Shown here: positions 43,088-51,574 of the stretch, piece by piece | Numbering within the stretch: the stretch's first letter is position 1 | Layout: every line of letters starts with the position of its first letter | NCBI GenBank assembly: GCA_000496135.1 | Contig: KI542675.1 | Coordinates: 434,001-498,000, forward strand | Direction: 5' to 3' | DNA: 64,000 nt | Source of the DNA: Thermoplasmatales archaeon E-plasma | Lineage (GTDB): Archaea; Thermoplasmatota; Thermoplasmata; Thermoplasmatales; Thermoplasmataceae | Notes under the pieces: model-generated | The model's input: only the letters and a program-made list of their open reading frames with translations | What the model was told of the DNA's origin: nothing | Database searches by the model: none | Position numbers and translations under genes: made by a program

Positions 43088-44762
43088 AGACGGTGGTTTT
43101 ATTGTTATTGATAAACCAAAAGGGCCCACAAGCCATCAGATAGATTACTGGGTAAGAGAAATTACGGGTATTGCAAAGGTTGGCCATGTGGGAACACTGG
43201 ATCCACAGGCAACGGGGGTTCTGGCGATGGCTCTGGGCAAGGCAACAAGACTCATTGACATAGCGCACGAACAGCCAAAGGAATATGTTGGCATTATGAA
43301 GTTGCATGGGGACGTTGAAAGAACAAGACTTGAAGAGGTTCTCAGGGAATTTACCGGTGAGGTTATTCAATTACCACCCATGCGTTCTGCAGTTGCCAGA
43401 AGATTGCGAACAAGAAAGATATATGAACTGGAACTCCTTGAAATTAAGGAGAGAGATGTTCTTTTCAGGGTAAAATGCGAATCTGGAACTTATATCAGAA
43501 CACTCTGCGTGGACATAGGTTATGTCCTGGGTACAGGCGCAAACATGACTGAGCTTCGCAGAACAAAAACAGGTGTTTTTTTCGAAGATCAGACGGTAAC
43601 GCTTCAGGATCTTTCCGATGCAGTCGAATTGTCCAGAACTGGAAAACCCAATCTGTTAAAGGCCATGTTCCATGACCCAACATTCTTATTCAAGGAGAAA
43701 GCCAAAATAGTTGTCAAGGACAGCACAATACACAATATATCAAAGGGTTCTGATCTCTATCCTGGTGGAATCCGGAAGATTATAGGGGAGCCAATGAAGG
43801 GTGACCGGGTTATGGTTTCTTCCGAATCAGGGAAATTTCTTGGCACGGGAATAATGCTCGCAAATTTCATGGATATCACAGATTTGAAGGTTGTTGATTT
43901 TGACAGGATAATGGTAGATCCGGTAGAGGGAAATGTAAATAAAATAGAGGAAAAGCCCAAAGTGAATTCAGCCGATAAATTACATATTCATACTTTTGAT
44001 AAAACTATCAATATTCCTAAAATCAGAGGAAATGAATCAGAAGTGAAACTCCGAACGGACAGACCTTCAGATTACAGAAAGAATATTGAAGCAGCACCAG
44101 GGAAGAAATCCTTTGTAAAAGGCAAGGAAAATTCTTTCAGAGATAAGGGTAAGGAGAGAAGGCCAGGATCAGAAGAAAAGGCCAAGAGATTTGGAAGAGA
44201 TAGAACTTCGGAATCATTCAAACCACAATTTAAAAGGAGAGAAGAGAGGCCTTTTGAAAAAAACAATTTCGTTTCCAAAGATAAGGGTAAAGGAGAACAA
44301 AAAAATTACAGGTTTAGCGGTGAAAGAAAAGAAAATTTCACTGGAAAGGAAAAAGAAAATGTAAGAACATTCCCATCTGAGCCATTTCCAAGAAGAACTC
44401 AGGAACAGGAAAAGGATCCGCGTTTTGACAGAAATAAAGGTTTTGATAAAAAGAAGAGCGGACAGAGAAATGACCGGCCACCATGGCAAAGAGACAGGGA
44501 AGGGGGAAGAGTAAAGCAGGAATCCTTCAATAAGGGTAACTATAACAGGGGTCAGGGCAGCAGGAACTTTGATCGGAGAGAAACCAATCAGGGATCAGGA
44601 AGTTCAAGATCAGGTTATGGCAACAGAGACCGCAGACCCTCTTATCGTTCAGGAGATGAGAAGGACAGGCAATATAGAGACAGAGCGAATAAGTCAGGAT
44701 CACCCGGTTCATACGGTTCAAAGGGACCAGGACGGAAGGGAAAGAAGAATGAGTCAAGATAA
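43080..44762 (+). CDS. cbf5: Cbf5/TruB pseudouridine synthase with disordered tail
   Basis: Residues 1-290 form the H/ACA pseudouridine synthase that acts with Nop10, Gar1, L7Ae and guide RNAs on rRNA and tRNA. It has GGFIVIDKPKGPTSHQ, the catalytic Asp in GHVGTLDPQATGVL, KEYVGIMKLHGD, and CESGTYIRTLCVDIG, then a PUA domain (IVVKDSTIHNISKGSDLY). Archaeal Cbf5 usually ends near 330-340 residues. Here a tail of about 250 residues follows, rich in Lys, Arg, Glu, Gly, Ser and Phe, with repeated FDR/FGR/RGG-like bits and no predicted fold. I chose the ATG at 43080 (MDEDGGF); ATG 43062 would add six residues. Confidence 0.93.
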   Translation: MDEDGGFIVIDKPKGPTSHQIDYWVREITGIAKVGHVGTLDPQATGVLAMALGKATRLIDIAHEQPKEYVGIMKLHGDVERTRLEEVLREFTGEVIQLPPMRSAVARRLRTRKIYELELLEIKERDVLFRVKCESGTYIRTLCVDIGYVLGTGANMTELRRTKTGVFFEDQTVTLQDLSDAVELSRTGKPNLLKAMFHDPTFLFKEKAKIVVKDSTIHNISKGSDLYPGGIRKIIGEPMKGDRVMVSSESGKFLGTGIMLANFMDITDLKVVDFDRIMVDPVEGNVNKIEEKPKVNSADKLHIHTFDKTINIPKIRGNESEVKLRTDRPSDYRKNIEAAPGKKSFVKGKENSFRDKGKERRPGSEEKAKRFGRDRTSESFKPQFKRREERPFEKNNFVSKDKGKGEQKNYRFSGERKENFTGKEKENVRTFPSEPFPRRTQEQEKDPRFDRNKGFDKKKSGQRNDRPPWQRDREGGRVKQESFNKGNYNRGQGSRNFDRRETNQGSGSSRSGYGNRDRRPSYRSGDEKDRQYRDRANKSGSPGSYGSKGPGRKGKKNESR

Positions 44763-45567
44763 GTATGAAACCAAATGGTTTGGCATTTCGGATAAGGACA
44801 AAAATATCAGATATTTTAAAAATATTGAAACAGAATATGTAGATATATTTCAAAAGCTCAGGAAGGGTATAATTCCTGAGACAGGCAACGCAGGAAACAA
44901 ACCTGACCTCAGGAAGGCAATGATTGAATTTGGCAAAGTCAGGTTGAAGGAAGAGCTTGGAGAGGATCGATTCGTGGTGAAGCTTGTTCAGGCTTTGAAC
45001 TCAATTGACGAGATCATTAATCTATACTATGAAAGAGCTTCAGGCTTTGCAATTTTCACAAAGGATTTTCATAATGTCGGAACAATGAATGAGTTATTTA
45101 ACGACATTGCTGAAGGTGATTCAAAGTTTAACCCTGTGGCAATGCATCTCATTGGAGACGAGGGCAAAAGGCTCATAGATACAAAGAAAGAATTAGAAAA
45201 ACTTCTTAACGATTCAATATCCCGCATTATGCCAAACACCACAAGACTCATAGGGCCAAACCTTGCCTCTGAGCTCCTGGCCAGAGCTGGAAGTCTTCAA
45301 AAACTTGCACTTTCATCTGCGTCAGCAATTCAACTTACAGGGGCTGAAAGAGCACTCTTCCAGCATCTTTCAAAGGGAACAGATCCACCAAAACATGGAG
45401 TTATATATAAGCACAGTCTGGTTGCGGGCGCACCGGATGGGAGAACAGGAAAAAGAGCAAGGCGGCTTGCCTGTAAGATATGCATTACTGCAAGGGCCGA
45501 TTTGCGTGGCACCAGCTTATCCGATGAGATCATTAACGGTTATATAGAAAATATTCAGAAACAGTGA
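44749..45567 (+). CDS. nop5: Nop5 (Nop56/58) box C/D RNP protein
   Basis: The 272-residue scaffold of archaeal box C/D RNPs guides 2'-O-methylation. A short N-terminal domain precedes the coiled-coil helices. The Nop domain has IGPNLASELLARAGSLQKLA, LTGAERALFQHLSKGTDPPK and HGVIYKHSLVAGAP, then a basic end (RTGKRARRLACKICITARAD). The ATG at 44749 lies 14 bp inside cbf5 in another frame; the longer open frame upstream is just the Cbf5 tail read out of phase. The usual partner gene for fibrillarin is not downstream. The N-terminal fibrillarin-binding domain looks shorter than usual. Confidence 0.93.
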   Translation: MSQDKYETKWFGISDKDKNIRYFKNIETEYVDIFQKLRKGIIPETGNAGNKPDLRKAMIEFGKVRLKEELGEDRFVVKLVQALNSIDEIINLYYERASGFAIFTKDFHNVGTMNELFNDIAEGDSKFNPVAMHLIGDEGKRLIDTKKELEKLLNDSISRIMPNTTRLIGPNLASELLARAGSLQKLALSSASAIQLTGAERALFQHLSKGTDPPKHGVIYKHSLVAGAPDGRTGKRARRLACKICITARADLRGTSLSDEIINGYIENIQKQ

Positions 45568-45772
45568 ATTTTATATATATTACACCAAATTAGATTTATA
45601 AAGGACAGTTTAAAATTCTAATTTATTAAGTGAAAATCTGCTAACATTAGAATTAAACCTTTAGATATTATGATAAAGACTAATCCGATCCTGCTTCAAA
45701 GTTGATATCTTGTAAGAAACCCATATTTGAAAAATAAAAATGAGTCGGGATGTAGCATTAATTACGTTAAAA

Positions 45773-46354
45773 TTAAACCTGTATGGAGATACTTCTTTCC
45801 AGCTTTATTTCTCTTATTAATTTCTGAAGCAGTTCTGATATGAACTTTATAGCCATTTCATCGGTGAGGTGTCCATTTTCATCAAACTTTTTAGATGCAA
45901 AATTGATGAATACTTCAGGCCTGTTTATAAGCCGTGCATCAAGTGCAGTTAAAACCTGTCTCAAATGATACTGTGCCCTGGATCCTCCAAGCATTCCCAT
46001 TGAAGCACTCATTATTACTCCATGTTTTCCTGCGAAAGGGTTTTGGTCAGCCGGTTTCGAAATTGAGTCTATGGCGTTCTTTAAAAACCCCGGGATCGAA
46101 TAGTTGTATTCAGGTGTCGCAATAATAAAACCATCAGAATATTTTATAGATTCCTTAAAATTGACTATACTGGAATTTTTATCATTCTCTGCATCCTCAT
46201 TGTATAAAGGAATACCTGTTATATCAACTATATCCAACATTGAATTCTCCGGCATTAGACGCTGCACCTCTTTTAAAAGCATCATATTGTATGAACCTTT
46301 CCTTAAACTTCCTCCAAATCCAACAATCTTAATTTCTTCTGTATTTTCAGGCAT
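45773..46354 (-). CDS. NAD(P)H-dependent FMN reductase
   Basis: The 193-residue flavodoxin-fold enzyme has the phosphate loop FGGSLRKGSYN and the isoalloxazine-binding ATPEYNYSIPGFLKNAID, as in chromate and azo reductases. It reduces quinones, metals or azo dyes with NAD(P)H via FMN. Length is typical (about 180-195). It may protect against redox stress in a metal-rich habitat; that is inferred. It faces nop5 tail to tail across 205 bp that contains AT-rich, terminator-like sequence. Confidence 0.85.
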   Translation of the reverse strand: MPENTEEIKIVGFGGSLRKGSYNMMLLKEVQRLMPENSMLDIVDITGIPLYNEDAENDKNSSIVNFKESIKYSDGFIIATPEYNYSIPGFLKNAIDSISKPADQNPFAGKHGVIMSASMGMLGGSRAQYHLRQVLTALDARLINRPEVFINFASKKFDENGHLTDEMAIKFISELLQKLIREIKLERSISIQV

Positions 46355-46518
46355 TTATAGTAATTTTAACTTATTATTTAATAATCTTGTAGTCAATCCA
46401 GTTCTGACGAGAGTTCATAAAGGTAATAGAACCTGACTGATCAGGAAATGTTTTTGATACTTGAATAAAGGTAAACATCACATCGACGAATATAATTTTC
46501 CTTGCCTGGCCGTGTATA

Positions 46519-46932
46519 CTACTTTAGAAAAGCATTGATCAAGCCTCTATCAAATATTAAATAAAAAATGAAGATAAAGGCTGGAATTCCTAATATTTGA
46601 TAATAAATTGCAACATAATATAACCAACCAGAAACAAAATAAGAAGATGCACTGGCAATAAAGAGAACTGCTATTCCCATGGATTCAATTCTTAATCTGT
46701 AAGCGGATAGTTTGAAATCCTCGCCTTTCTTATTCAAAACAATAGTGAGGAATATAATAATAGACAGTAAAAGAACAGAATCTATCTGCAGTAAGGCATT
46801 TTGAAGGCTTTGTGAATAATTTGAATCCATAATATTCTTATTGTAAATTATGGAAAGGATAAACCAGATAAGAAGAAAAATACCGCCGATGATTGCTGAA
46901 AAGCGTTTTTTAATCACCATATTATTAGACAT
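46519..46932 (-). CDS. Small four-helix membrane protein
   Basis: This unrecognised 137-residue protein has four hydrophobic segments, near residues 12-30, 48-68, 85-103 and 107-130. The short polar loops suggest a compact bundle with both ends on the same side. No motif, cysteine pair or signal was found. It is isolated in a sparse part of the window. Confidence 0.5.
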   Translation of the reverse strand: MSNNMVIKKRFSAIIGGIFLLIWFILSIIYNKNIMDSNYSQSLQNALLQIDSVLLLSIIIFLTIVLNKKGEDFKLSAYRLRIESMGIAVLFIASASSYFVSGWLYYVAIYYQILGIPAFIFIFYLIFDRGLINAFLK

Positions 46933-47194
46933 AGGTTTTAAAGCGCAGACAAATAAAAATATCCATAACCTTCACAGTAATGCCTTTTTTACTGGAATTA
47001 CGGTGTAAAACAGTTTCCAATGTTTATATTGATCCAAAATTTATGAACACATACTCATTCCGGTATCTCGAATAATGGATTCAATTTTATATCATTGATA
47101 TGTTATGCTTATGTCCTTTCTTTGAAAGTTTAAATGCTTAATGAGGCTGTTTTAGAAAATAGATTAATGATTTATATTTCTGCGTCATTGACAA

Positions 47195-48124
47195 ATGATG
47201 ATATATTTAGTTACCGCATCAAAAAAACTGAAAGTGGAGGGTCAACCCATTCGAGTAGACCTAGCTTGGGACCTTTTCCTCCCTGACTCAAACGGCGATT
47301 TGCCTGAGGAAAAGCTTCAGGATATTGAAATGATTAAGAACTGGATATGGCGTCAGCTAGGAAAAAAGCTGGGTCATTTTAAGAATAGTATGAGCGACCC
47401 GGTCACGGTTTTATTGCCTGAATTGACCAAAGCAGGATTAGATTTTGTTGTTCGTACCTGTTCTTTCTGGTCAGATGAAATTTATTTTCTATCCGAATCT
47501 AAAGGAGCTGTAAGAAATAACCTCTGGACTGCACCCGTTGTGAATGTCTTTAACGTTCCGGGAAATATTGAGTCTTTATCAAAACTCACATCAGTGAAGC
47601 ACAGGGAATTACACTCAATGTTGTCTCCAATACTTGGCTCCGGCAGGTCCAATATCAGGACATATGTTATATCACCTGGAGATACATTTGCAAGATACCA
47701 CAGTCATACAGCCAGGGAAGAATTTTACCTGATTTTGGAAGGAAGAGGCAGCGTAAGAATTGGTGCACATAAGGTGGAAGTCAGTAGGGGGGATCTCATT
47801 TCAAAACCTACTGGTCCTGACATTGCCACTCAATTTCTTGCAGATCTAGGAGAAGATCTTAGAGTCCTTGATGTAGAGGTGTGGCCGGACATGGACAAGA
47901 GATCGAAGGATCTGGTCCATTATCCTGATCATGGGGAGCTTGATCTTTTTGGTGAGGGGTGGAATCTAATGATTCCTGATGAAGCCATGCATGGCGTTGA
48001 AGATAGTATGAAGAACTACGAAACTGGATATGTCAGACTAATTGATGGATCATGGAAACCTAAGGAAGTACCTGGCTTTCATAAAAGAGAAAAGGAACCA
48101 ATTAAAAGAAAAAGAGGGAAATAA
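47195..48124 (+). CDS. Cupin-domain protein with unknown N-terminal domain
   Basis: The 309-residue protein has a cupin 2 barrel at about residues 150-230 (DTFARYHSHTAREEFYLILE, then GRGSVRIGAHKVEVSRGDLI). The metal-type ligands H-x-H and E are in place. The first 140 residues are a separate alpha/beta domain I do not recognise, with WIWRQLGKKLGHF and a Cys in VVRTCSFW. The C-terminus is charged and Lys-rich. Cupins cover dioxygenases, isomerases and binding proteins, so no reaction is assigned. Start ATG is 47195 or 47198. A TATA-like TTTATATTTC at 47171-47180 suggests a nearly leaderless message. Confidence 0.65.
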   Translation: MMIYLVTASKKLKVEGQPIRVDLAWDLFLPDSNGDLPEEKLQDIEMIKNWIWRQLGKKLGHFKNSMSDPVTVLLPELTKAGLDFVVRTCSFWSDEIYFLSESKGAVRNNLWTAPVVNVFNVPGNIESLSKLTSVKHRELHSMLSPILGSGRSNIRTYVISPGDTFARYHSHTAREEFYLILEGRGSVRIGAHKVEVSRGDLISKPTGPDIATQFLADLGEDLRVLDVEVWPDMDKRSKDLVHYPDHGELDLFGEGWNLMIPDEAMHGVEDSMKNYETGYVRLIDGSWKPKEVPGFHKREKEPIKRKRGK

Positions 48125-48903
48125 GCAAAATTTGCGCACTAAGGGTTTGGTGGAAATTCATTCTTTGGAATATCTGATAGAATTAGAATACACCCTGGCT
48201 AAAAATAATAAGTATGGAAGATGGTCTGGAATTGAGATCTGCGAAGGTAAGGCAGCATGAACACACTGAGATAAAGCAGTATTAAAATTGTCATGACAGC
48301 AATAGTTGAAAAGTTTAAATTGTTAAAAAGAGGAGAAAAACTAAGGATCTGGTACGGGGAATTTTTTACAAACCCAAGGAACATTAGCCAATTGACGTCA
48401 ATTCAAATAGTTCATAAAATTTTCCCGAATTGAGAATTTCTGAATTTGTCAGGAATTTCCCATGCAATTTCAAAAAATCTCTTAACCCACAGTCACATAT
48501 AAATGCTATTTCCATAACTCTTCCATAAATTCAGAAAACTCCTTGATATGTGTTTCACACATTTAACTCATGGTTGATTGACTATCATGCTCAATTTTAG
48601 CAATGAAAGTAATTAAAGTAATAGTATGAATTACTCTGAGCTATATTTCTTATGTCATTCGTGGAATATTACCTATCTCCTGTTGTATCATTAATTATTT
48701 TTGTTTAAATCACTAAAAATGGAACTTTTATTGAGGCAAACGCCGCCAAATGAAATAGTTGATTGCATGCATCTGTTACCTGTTTTAATGGTATTTGTCC
48801 AATCGGCGAAAGCTAATAAAAAGAATTTTCCCTTTATGCACTAGACAATTCGCAAATCCATTCGAGTCTATTTTGCCTTTCACATTAACTTTGGATTTAA
48901 CAA
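48125..48903. other. Gene-poor stretch with minor open frames
   Basis: This 779-bp stretch has no gene I can support. Short frames exist: a 46-codon frame beginning MTAIVEKFKLLKRGEKLRIW at about 48293 and a 41-codon frame from 48719 (MELLLRQTPPNEIVDCMHLL), both on the plus strand. An 18-codon minus-strand piece (MCETHIKEFSEFMEELWK) lies near 48,520. Their composition is protein-like, so they may be debris of lost genes, but none matches a family I know. The left edge holds the end of the cupin gene's transcript. Confidence 0.4.
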
Positions 48904-49269
48904 TTATTTCATTATCTTAACGTTAGTGCTTCTCAGGTATGCAAAAGCTTTGTCCTGAGTAATTAAGACCTCATCGTTGGCTACGCATATTCCAAATATC
49001 ATGAGATCACTAACGCTCATCATCTTCCCAATCGACCTTAATTCATGATAAGCATTTGCAGCTTCCCTTTCAGAAAGTTCGTTAGACTGATATACTCGAA
49101 GATTTTGTATGACGTCTTCCATAATTTTTCTGCTAGCGTTCTTTAATAATTCATACACATTAACAAACGTAGTGGAGAGTTCATCTTTTCTATAACTGTT
49201 AATTTCTCTTACCACATCTTCCTTTCCTATTAAGTAGTCTATAATCACATTTGTATCCAGTACCACCAA
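48904..49269 (-). CDS. vapC: VapC-type PIN-domain toxin
   Basis: The PIN ribonuclease of about 121 residues has its first Asp in VVLDTNVIIDYLIG, Glu in TTFVNVYELLKNASR, and the distal acidic residues in SVSDLMIFGICVANDE and LITQDKAF. The fold is intact. The most likely start is TTG at 49269 (or GTG 49266), because VapC proteins begin just before the VxDTN strand. An open TTG at 49311 would create a 38-bp overlap with the antitoxin. It forms the second vapBC pair of the window. Confidence 0.86.
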   Translation of the reverse strand: MVVLDTNVIIDYLIGKEDVVREINSYRKDELSTTFVNVYELLKNASRKIMEDVIQNLRVYQSNELSEREAANAYHELRSIGKMMSVSDLMIFGICVANDEVLITQDKAFAYLRSTNVKIMK

Positions 49270-49273
49270 AAGA

Positions 49274-49498
49274 TCACATATTTTCAACGTTTCTTTCCCT
49301 GTCCTCTTCAATTTGCAACTTAAATTTCTCCAATTCGCTTGCCTGAGCCTTCAGAGTACCGGCAAATTTATTAAAATCATGTGTGCCCATGGATTGTTTT
49401 ACCAATTTCAACACGACGTCTGAAAACGACATGTCTTTCCCTTTGATTTTTTTCAGTGCTTCATATGCTTCGTTGGATAGAGTTACAGGTTTTGTCAT
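49274..49498 (-). CDS. vapB: VapB-type antitoxin (COG1753-like)
   Basis: The 74-residue antitoxin starts MTKPVTLSNEAYEALKKIKG with MSFSDVVLKLVKQ, the pattern of the archaeal VapB family in which a short strand is followed by SF-DV/I. The C-terminal half is a charged helix that would bind the toxin. It is a different family from the ribbon-helix-helix antitoxin at 26.6 kb, so the two pairs are not recent duplicates. The stop lies 4 bp before the toxin start. Confidence 0.82.
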   Translation of the reverse strand: MTKPVTLSNEAYEALKKIKGKDMSFSDVVLKLVKQSMGTHDFNKFAGTLKAQASELEKFKLQIEEDRERNVENM

Positions 49499-50082
49499 GA
49501 TGTATATACATATGCTATACGTATAAAACTTTATTCGATAGAGAAAGAAATCGTTTAATCCTTTGCATTAAGTACCTCTTCATTTTTCATCACTATCATG
49601 TTGTTTCTTAGAAACAATGAATTTATTGGGATAGTGCATAGAATTTTGCGTAAATATAAACCATGGATGGGAAATTCACACAAAGGAAAAGAATACCTCC
49701 TTGAAGGCAAACAAGGGCTATAATACACAAGGTAGGATTTTCCTGCAATATGCATTAGTTTTACACACAGCGAGGAGAATAAGAACATCTGTTTGGGTTT
49801 AGAGGTTCAGATGTGTTATACGATGGATAAATCATACACCGATTCCCAAGGTTTCAAAATTCTATTCTAAAATTGACCATGAATAAAATGCATTACAGAT
49901 ATGCATAATCAGAATAATCTTTTCACTTAATTATGCACGGTTGTGAAGAAATTATTCTCTTATTTTTATTCACTTATTATTCTATTCTAAATATTGATCC
50001 ATTGTCAATAAATTAGCGTTTAAAGAAACTCTAAAATGAACATTTTTTTAACATAAGGAAACAAAATTAACATAGTTTATAG
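49499..50082. other. Intergenic region upstream of vapB and beyond tRNA-Pro
   Basis: This 584-bp AT-rich region has no supported gene. A hairpin TTGTTTC-TTA-GAAACAA (49601-49617) and an inverted repeat TGCATAAT/ATTATGCA (49902-49909 and 49930-49937) are visible. TCTATTCTAA occurs twice, at 49861 and 49981, each followed by a similar A/T-rich dozen bases. The sequence near 49500-49530 is the likely vapBC promoter and operator. Confidence 0.4.
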
Positions 50083-50155
50083 TGGGTCTGCCCGGATTTG
50101 GACCGGAGTTTCCAGCTCCCGAAGCTGGAAGGATACCAGGCTACCCCACAGACCC
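50083..50155 (-). tRNA. tRNA-Pro (anticodon CGG)
   Basis: The cloverleaf on the minus strand has acceptor GGGTCTG/CAGACCC, a D arm with GGGT/ATCC, anticodon stem CCAGC/GCTGG with loop TTCGGGA, and T stem TCCGG/CCGGG with loop TCCAAAT. The anticodon is CGG. As in tRNA-Gly here, base 55 of the T loop is C rather than T. The discriminator is A. There is no intron and CCA is not encoded. Confidence 0.93.
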
Positions 50156-50259
50156 TTAATGGGCTAAATCTTAAACATATTTAGACTTTGCATCCTTTTG
50201 ACCGTAATCTGTTAGAATTTACAATTTAACGGGAGAAATGAAAATAAGATCAAATCGGA

Positions 50260-51573
50260 GTGAAAAGGTATTTATGGGTTAACACAGATTATAAGCTTAT
50301 GGCGGAACCCAACTTTCCTGAATCAGATAAAACAGAAACTATGATATCTAAATTCAGTAAAGTTAGAAAAACCACGGAAGATCTTGCAAGGCCACTTGAA
50401 ATTGAAGATTATGTGATTCAGGCAATAGACGATGCAAGTCCTGTGAAATGGCATCTAGGGCACACCTCCTGGTTTTTTGACAAGTTCATTGTTAGAAAAT
50501 ATATGAAAGGAAAGTCTTCTACATCCAATGGAATTGACTTCATATTTAATTCATATTATGAAACCCTTGGAAAGTACCTGTCAAAGAATATGAGAGGGAC
50601 CATGTCAAGACCTCTGGTAAGCGAAACTTATGAATACAGAACCATGGTGACCAATGCCATTTCTGAATTGCTTAAATCAGGCACTGGAAAAGATTCCGAG
50701 TTTCTAAAACTGGTTGAACTTGGCATAAATCACGAACAGCAGCATCAGGAACTTCTTTTGATGGATATAAAGGTAGCTTCATTTCACAATGGCGGAAAGA
50801 TAAAATATCCAGCAAAAAAGAATAAACCTTCAAAGAGAGGTTCGCAGGAGTGGATTCAATACAAAGGCGGCCCAAAAGAAATTGGCTATTCCGGTAATGA
50901 TTTCTCCTTTGATAATGAGACACCAGAACACAAGGTGTATCTCGACGACTTTCAGCTTCAGAAATTTCCTGTATCAAACGGTGAATTCATGGAATTCATT
51001 GAGGATGGTGGCTATAAAAAACCGGAGCTATGGCTTGCAGCAGGCTGGGATTTTATCCAGAAAGAAAACATTTCCATGCCATTATACTGGTCAAATTCAG
51101 AAGACGGATATAAAATATTCAAGCTGTCAGGATATGAGGAAATTGACAAAGACGAGCCGGTATCTCATGTTTCCTATTTTGAAGCCGACGCCTTTGCAAA
51201 ATGGAAAGGTGCAAGATTACCAAGAGAAGAGGAACTGGAAGTGGCAGGACTTGACATGAAAATTGACGAATCCCAGAATTTTATGGAGAAATTTTATCTG
51301 TCTCCAATATCACAGGATAGCAAATCCAATCACATTGAGAAGTTGTTTGGTGATGTATGGGAATGGACTTCAAGTGCGTATCTTCCTTATCCCGGTGGTA
51401 AGCCACTGGAAGGGAACCTTGGTGAATATAATTTCAAGTTCATGTCCGGACAATTTGTCCTGAGGGGAGGTTCCTGCATCACACCATGGAATCATTTCAG
51501 GAATACATACAGAAATTTCTATCATCCGGAGAAGAGATGGCAGATGTCCGGAATCCGCCTGGCGAGGGATTAA
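50260..51573 (+). CDS. egtB: EgtB-like sulfoxide synthase (ergothioneine pathway)
   Basis: The 437-residue non-haem iron enzyme joins a DinB-like helical domain to a formylglycine-enzyme-like C-terminal domain. The three iron-binding His are recognisable in KWHLGHTSWFFDKF and INHEQQHQELLLMDI. The C-terminal FGE-type part ends QFVLRGGSCITPWNHFRNTY and MSGIRLARD. EgtB forms the C-S bond between trimethylhistidine (hercynine) and a thiol donor, either gamma-glutamylcysteine or cysteine. No egtA or egtC is nearby, which points to cysteine as donor, an inference. GTG at 50260 or ATG at 50299 could be the start. egtD follows after 1 bp. Confidence 0.88.
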   Translation: MKRYLWVNTDYKLMAEPNFPESDKTETMISKFSKVRKTTEDLARPLEIEDYVIQAIDDASPVKWHLGHTSWFFDKFIVRKYMKGKSSTSNGIDFIFNSYYETLGKYLSKNMRGTMSRPLVSETYEYRTMVTNAISELLKSGTGKDSEFLKLVELGINHEQQHQELLLMDIKVASFHNGGKIKYPAKKNKPSKRGSQEWIQYKGGPKEIGYSGNDFSFDNETPEHKVYLDDFQLQKFPVSNGEFMEFIEDGGYKKPELWLAAGWDFIQKENISMPLYWSNSEDGYKIFKLSGYEEIDKDEPVSHVSYFEADAFAKWKGARLPREEELEVAGLDMKIDESQNFMEKFYLSPISQDSKSNHIEKLFGDVWEWTSSAYLPYPGGKPLEGNLGEYNFKFMSGQFVLRGGSCITPWNHFRNTYRNFYHPEKRWQMSGIRLARD

Positions 51574-51574
51574 A

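Noticed and set aside
44569-44748. N-terminal extension of Nop5 by 60 residues
   Set aside because: These codons are the Cbf5 tail read in a different frame. The Nop5 homology starts only after the ATG at 44749.
28003-45567. Ribosomal operon gene order as a novelty
   Set aside because: The order is standard for euryarchaea, including aIF1 and RNase P component 1 between L29 and S17. Only the individual oddities (L24, L15, SecY, Cbf5) were kept.
48199-48384. 61-codon minus-strand frame with a hydrophobic stretch
   Set aside because: AT-rich sequence readily gives Ile/Leu/Phe runs. There is no ribosome site and no known family.
49555-49788. 77-codon minus-strand frame upstream of vapB
   Set aside because: No homology, no ribosome site, and composition expected of AT-rich non-coding DNA.
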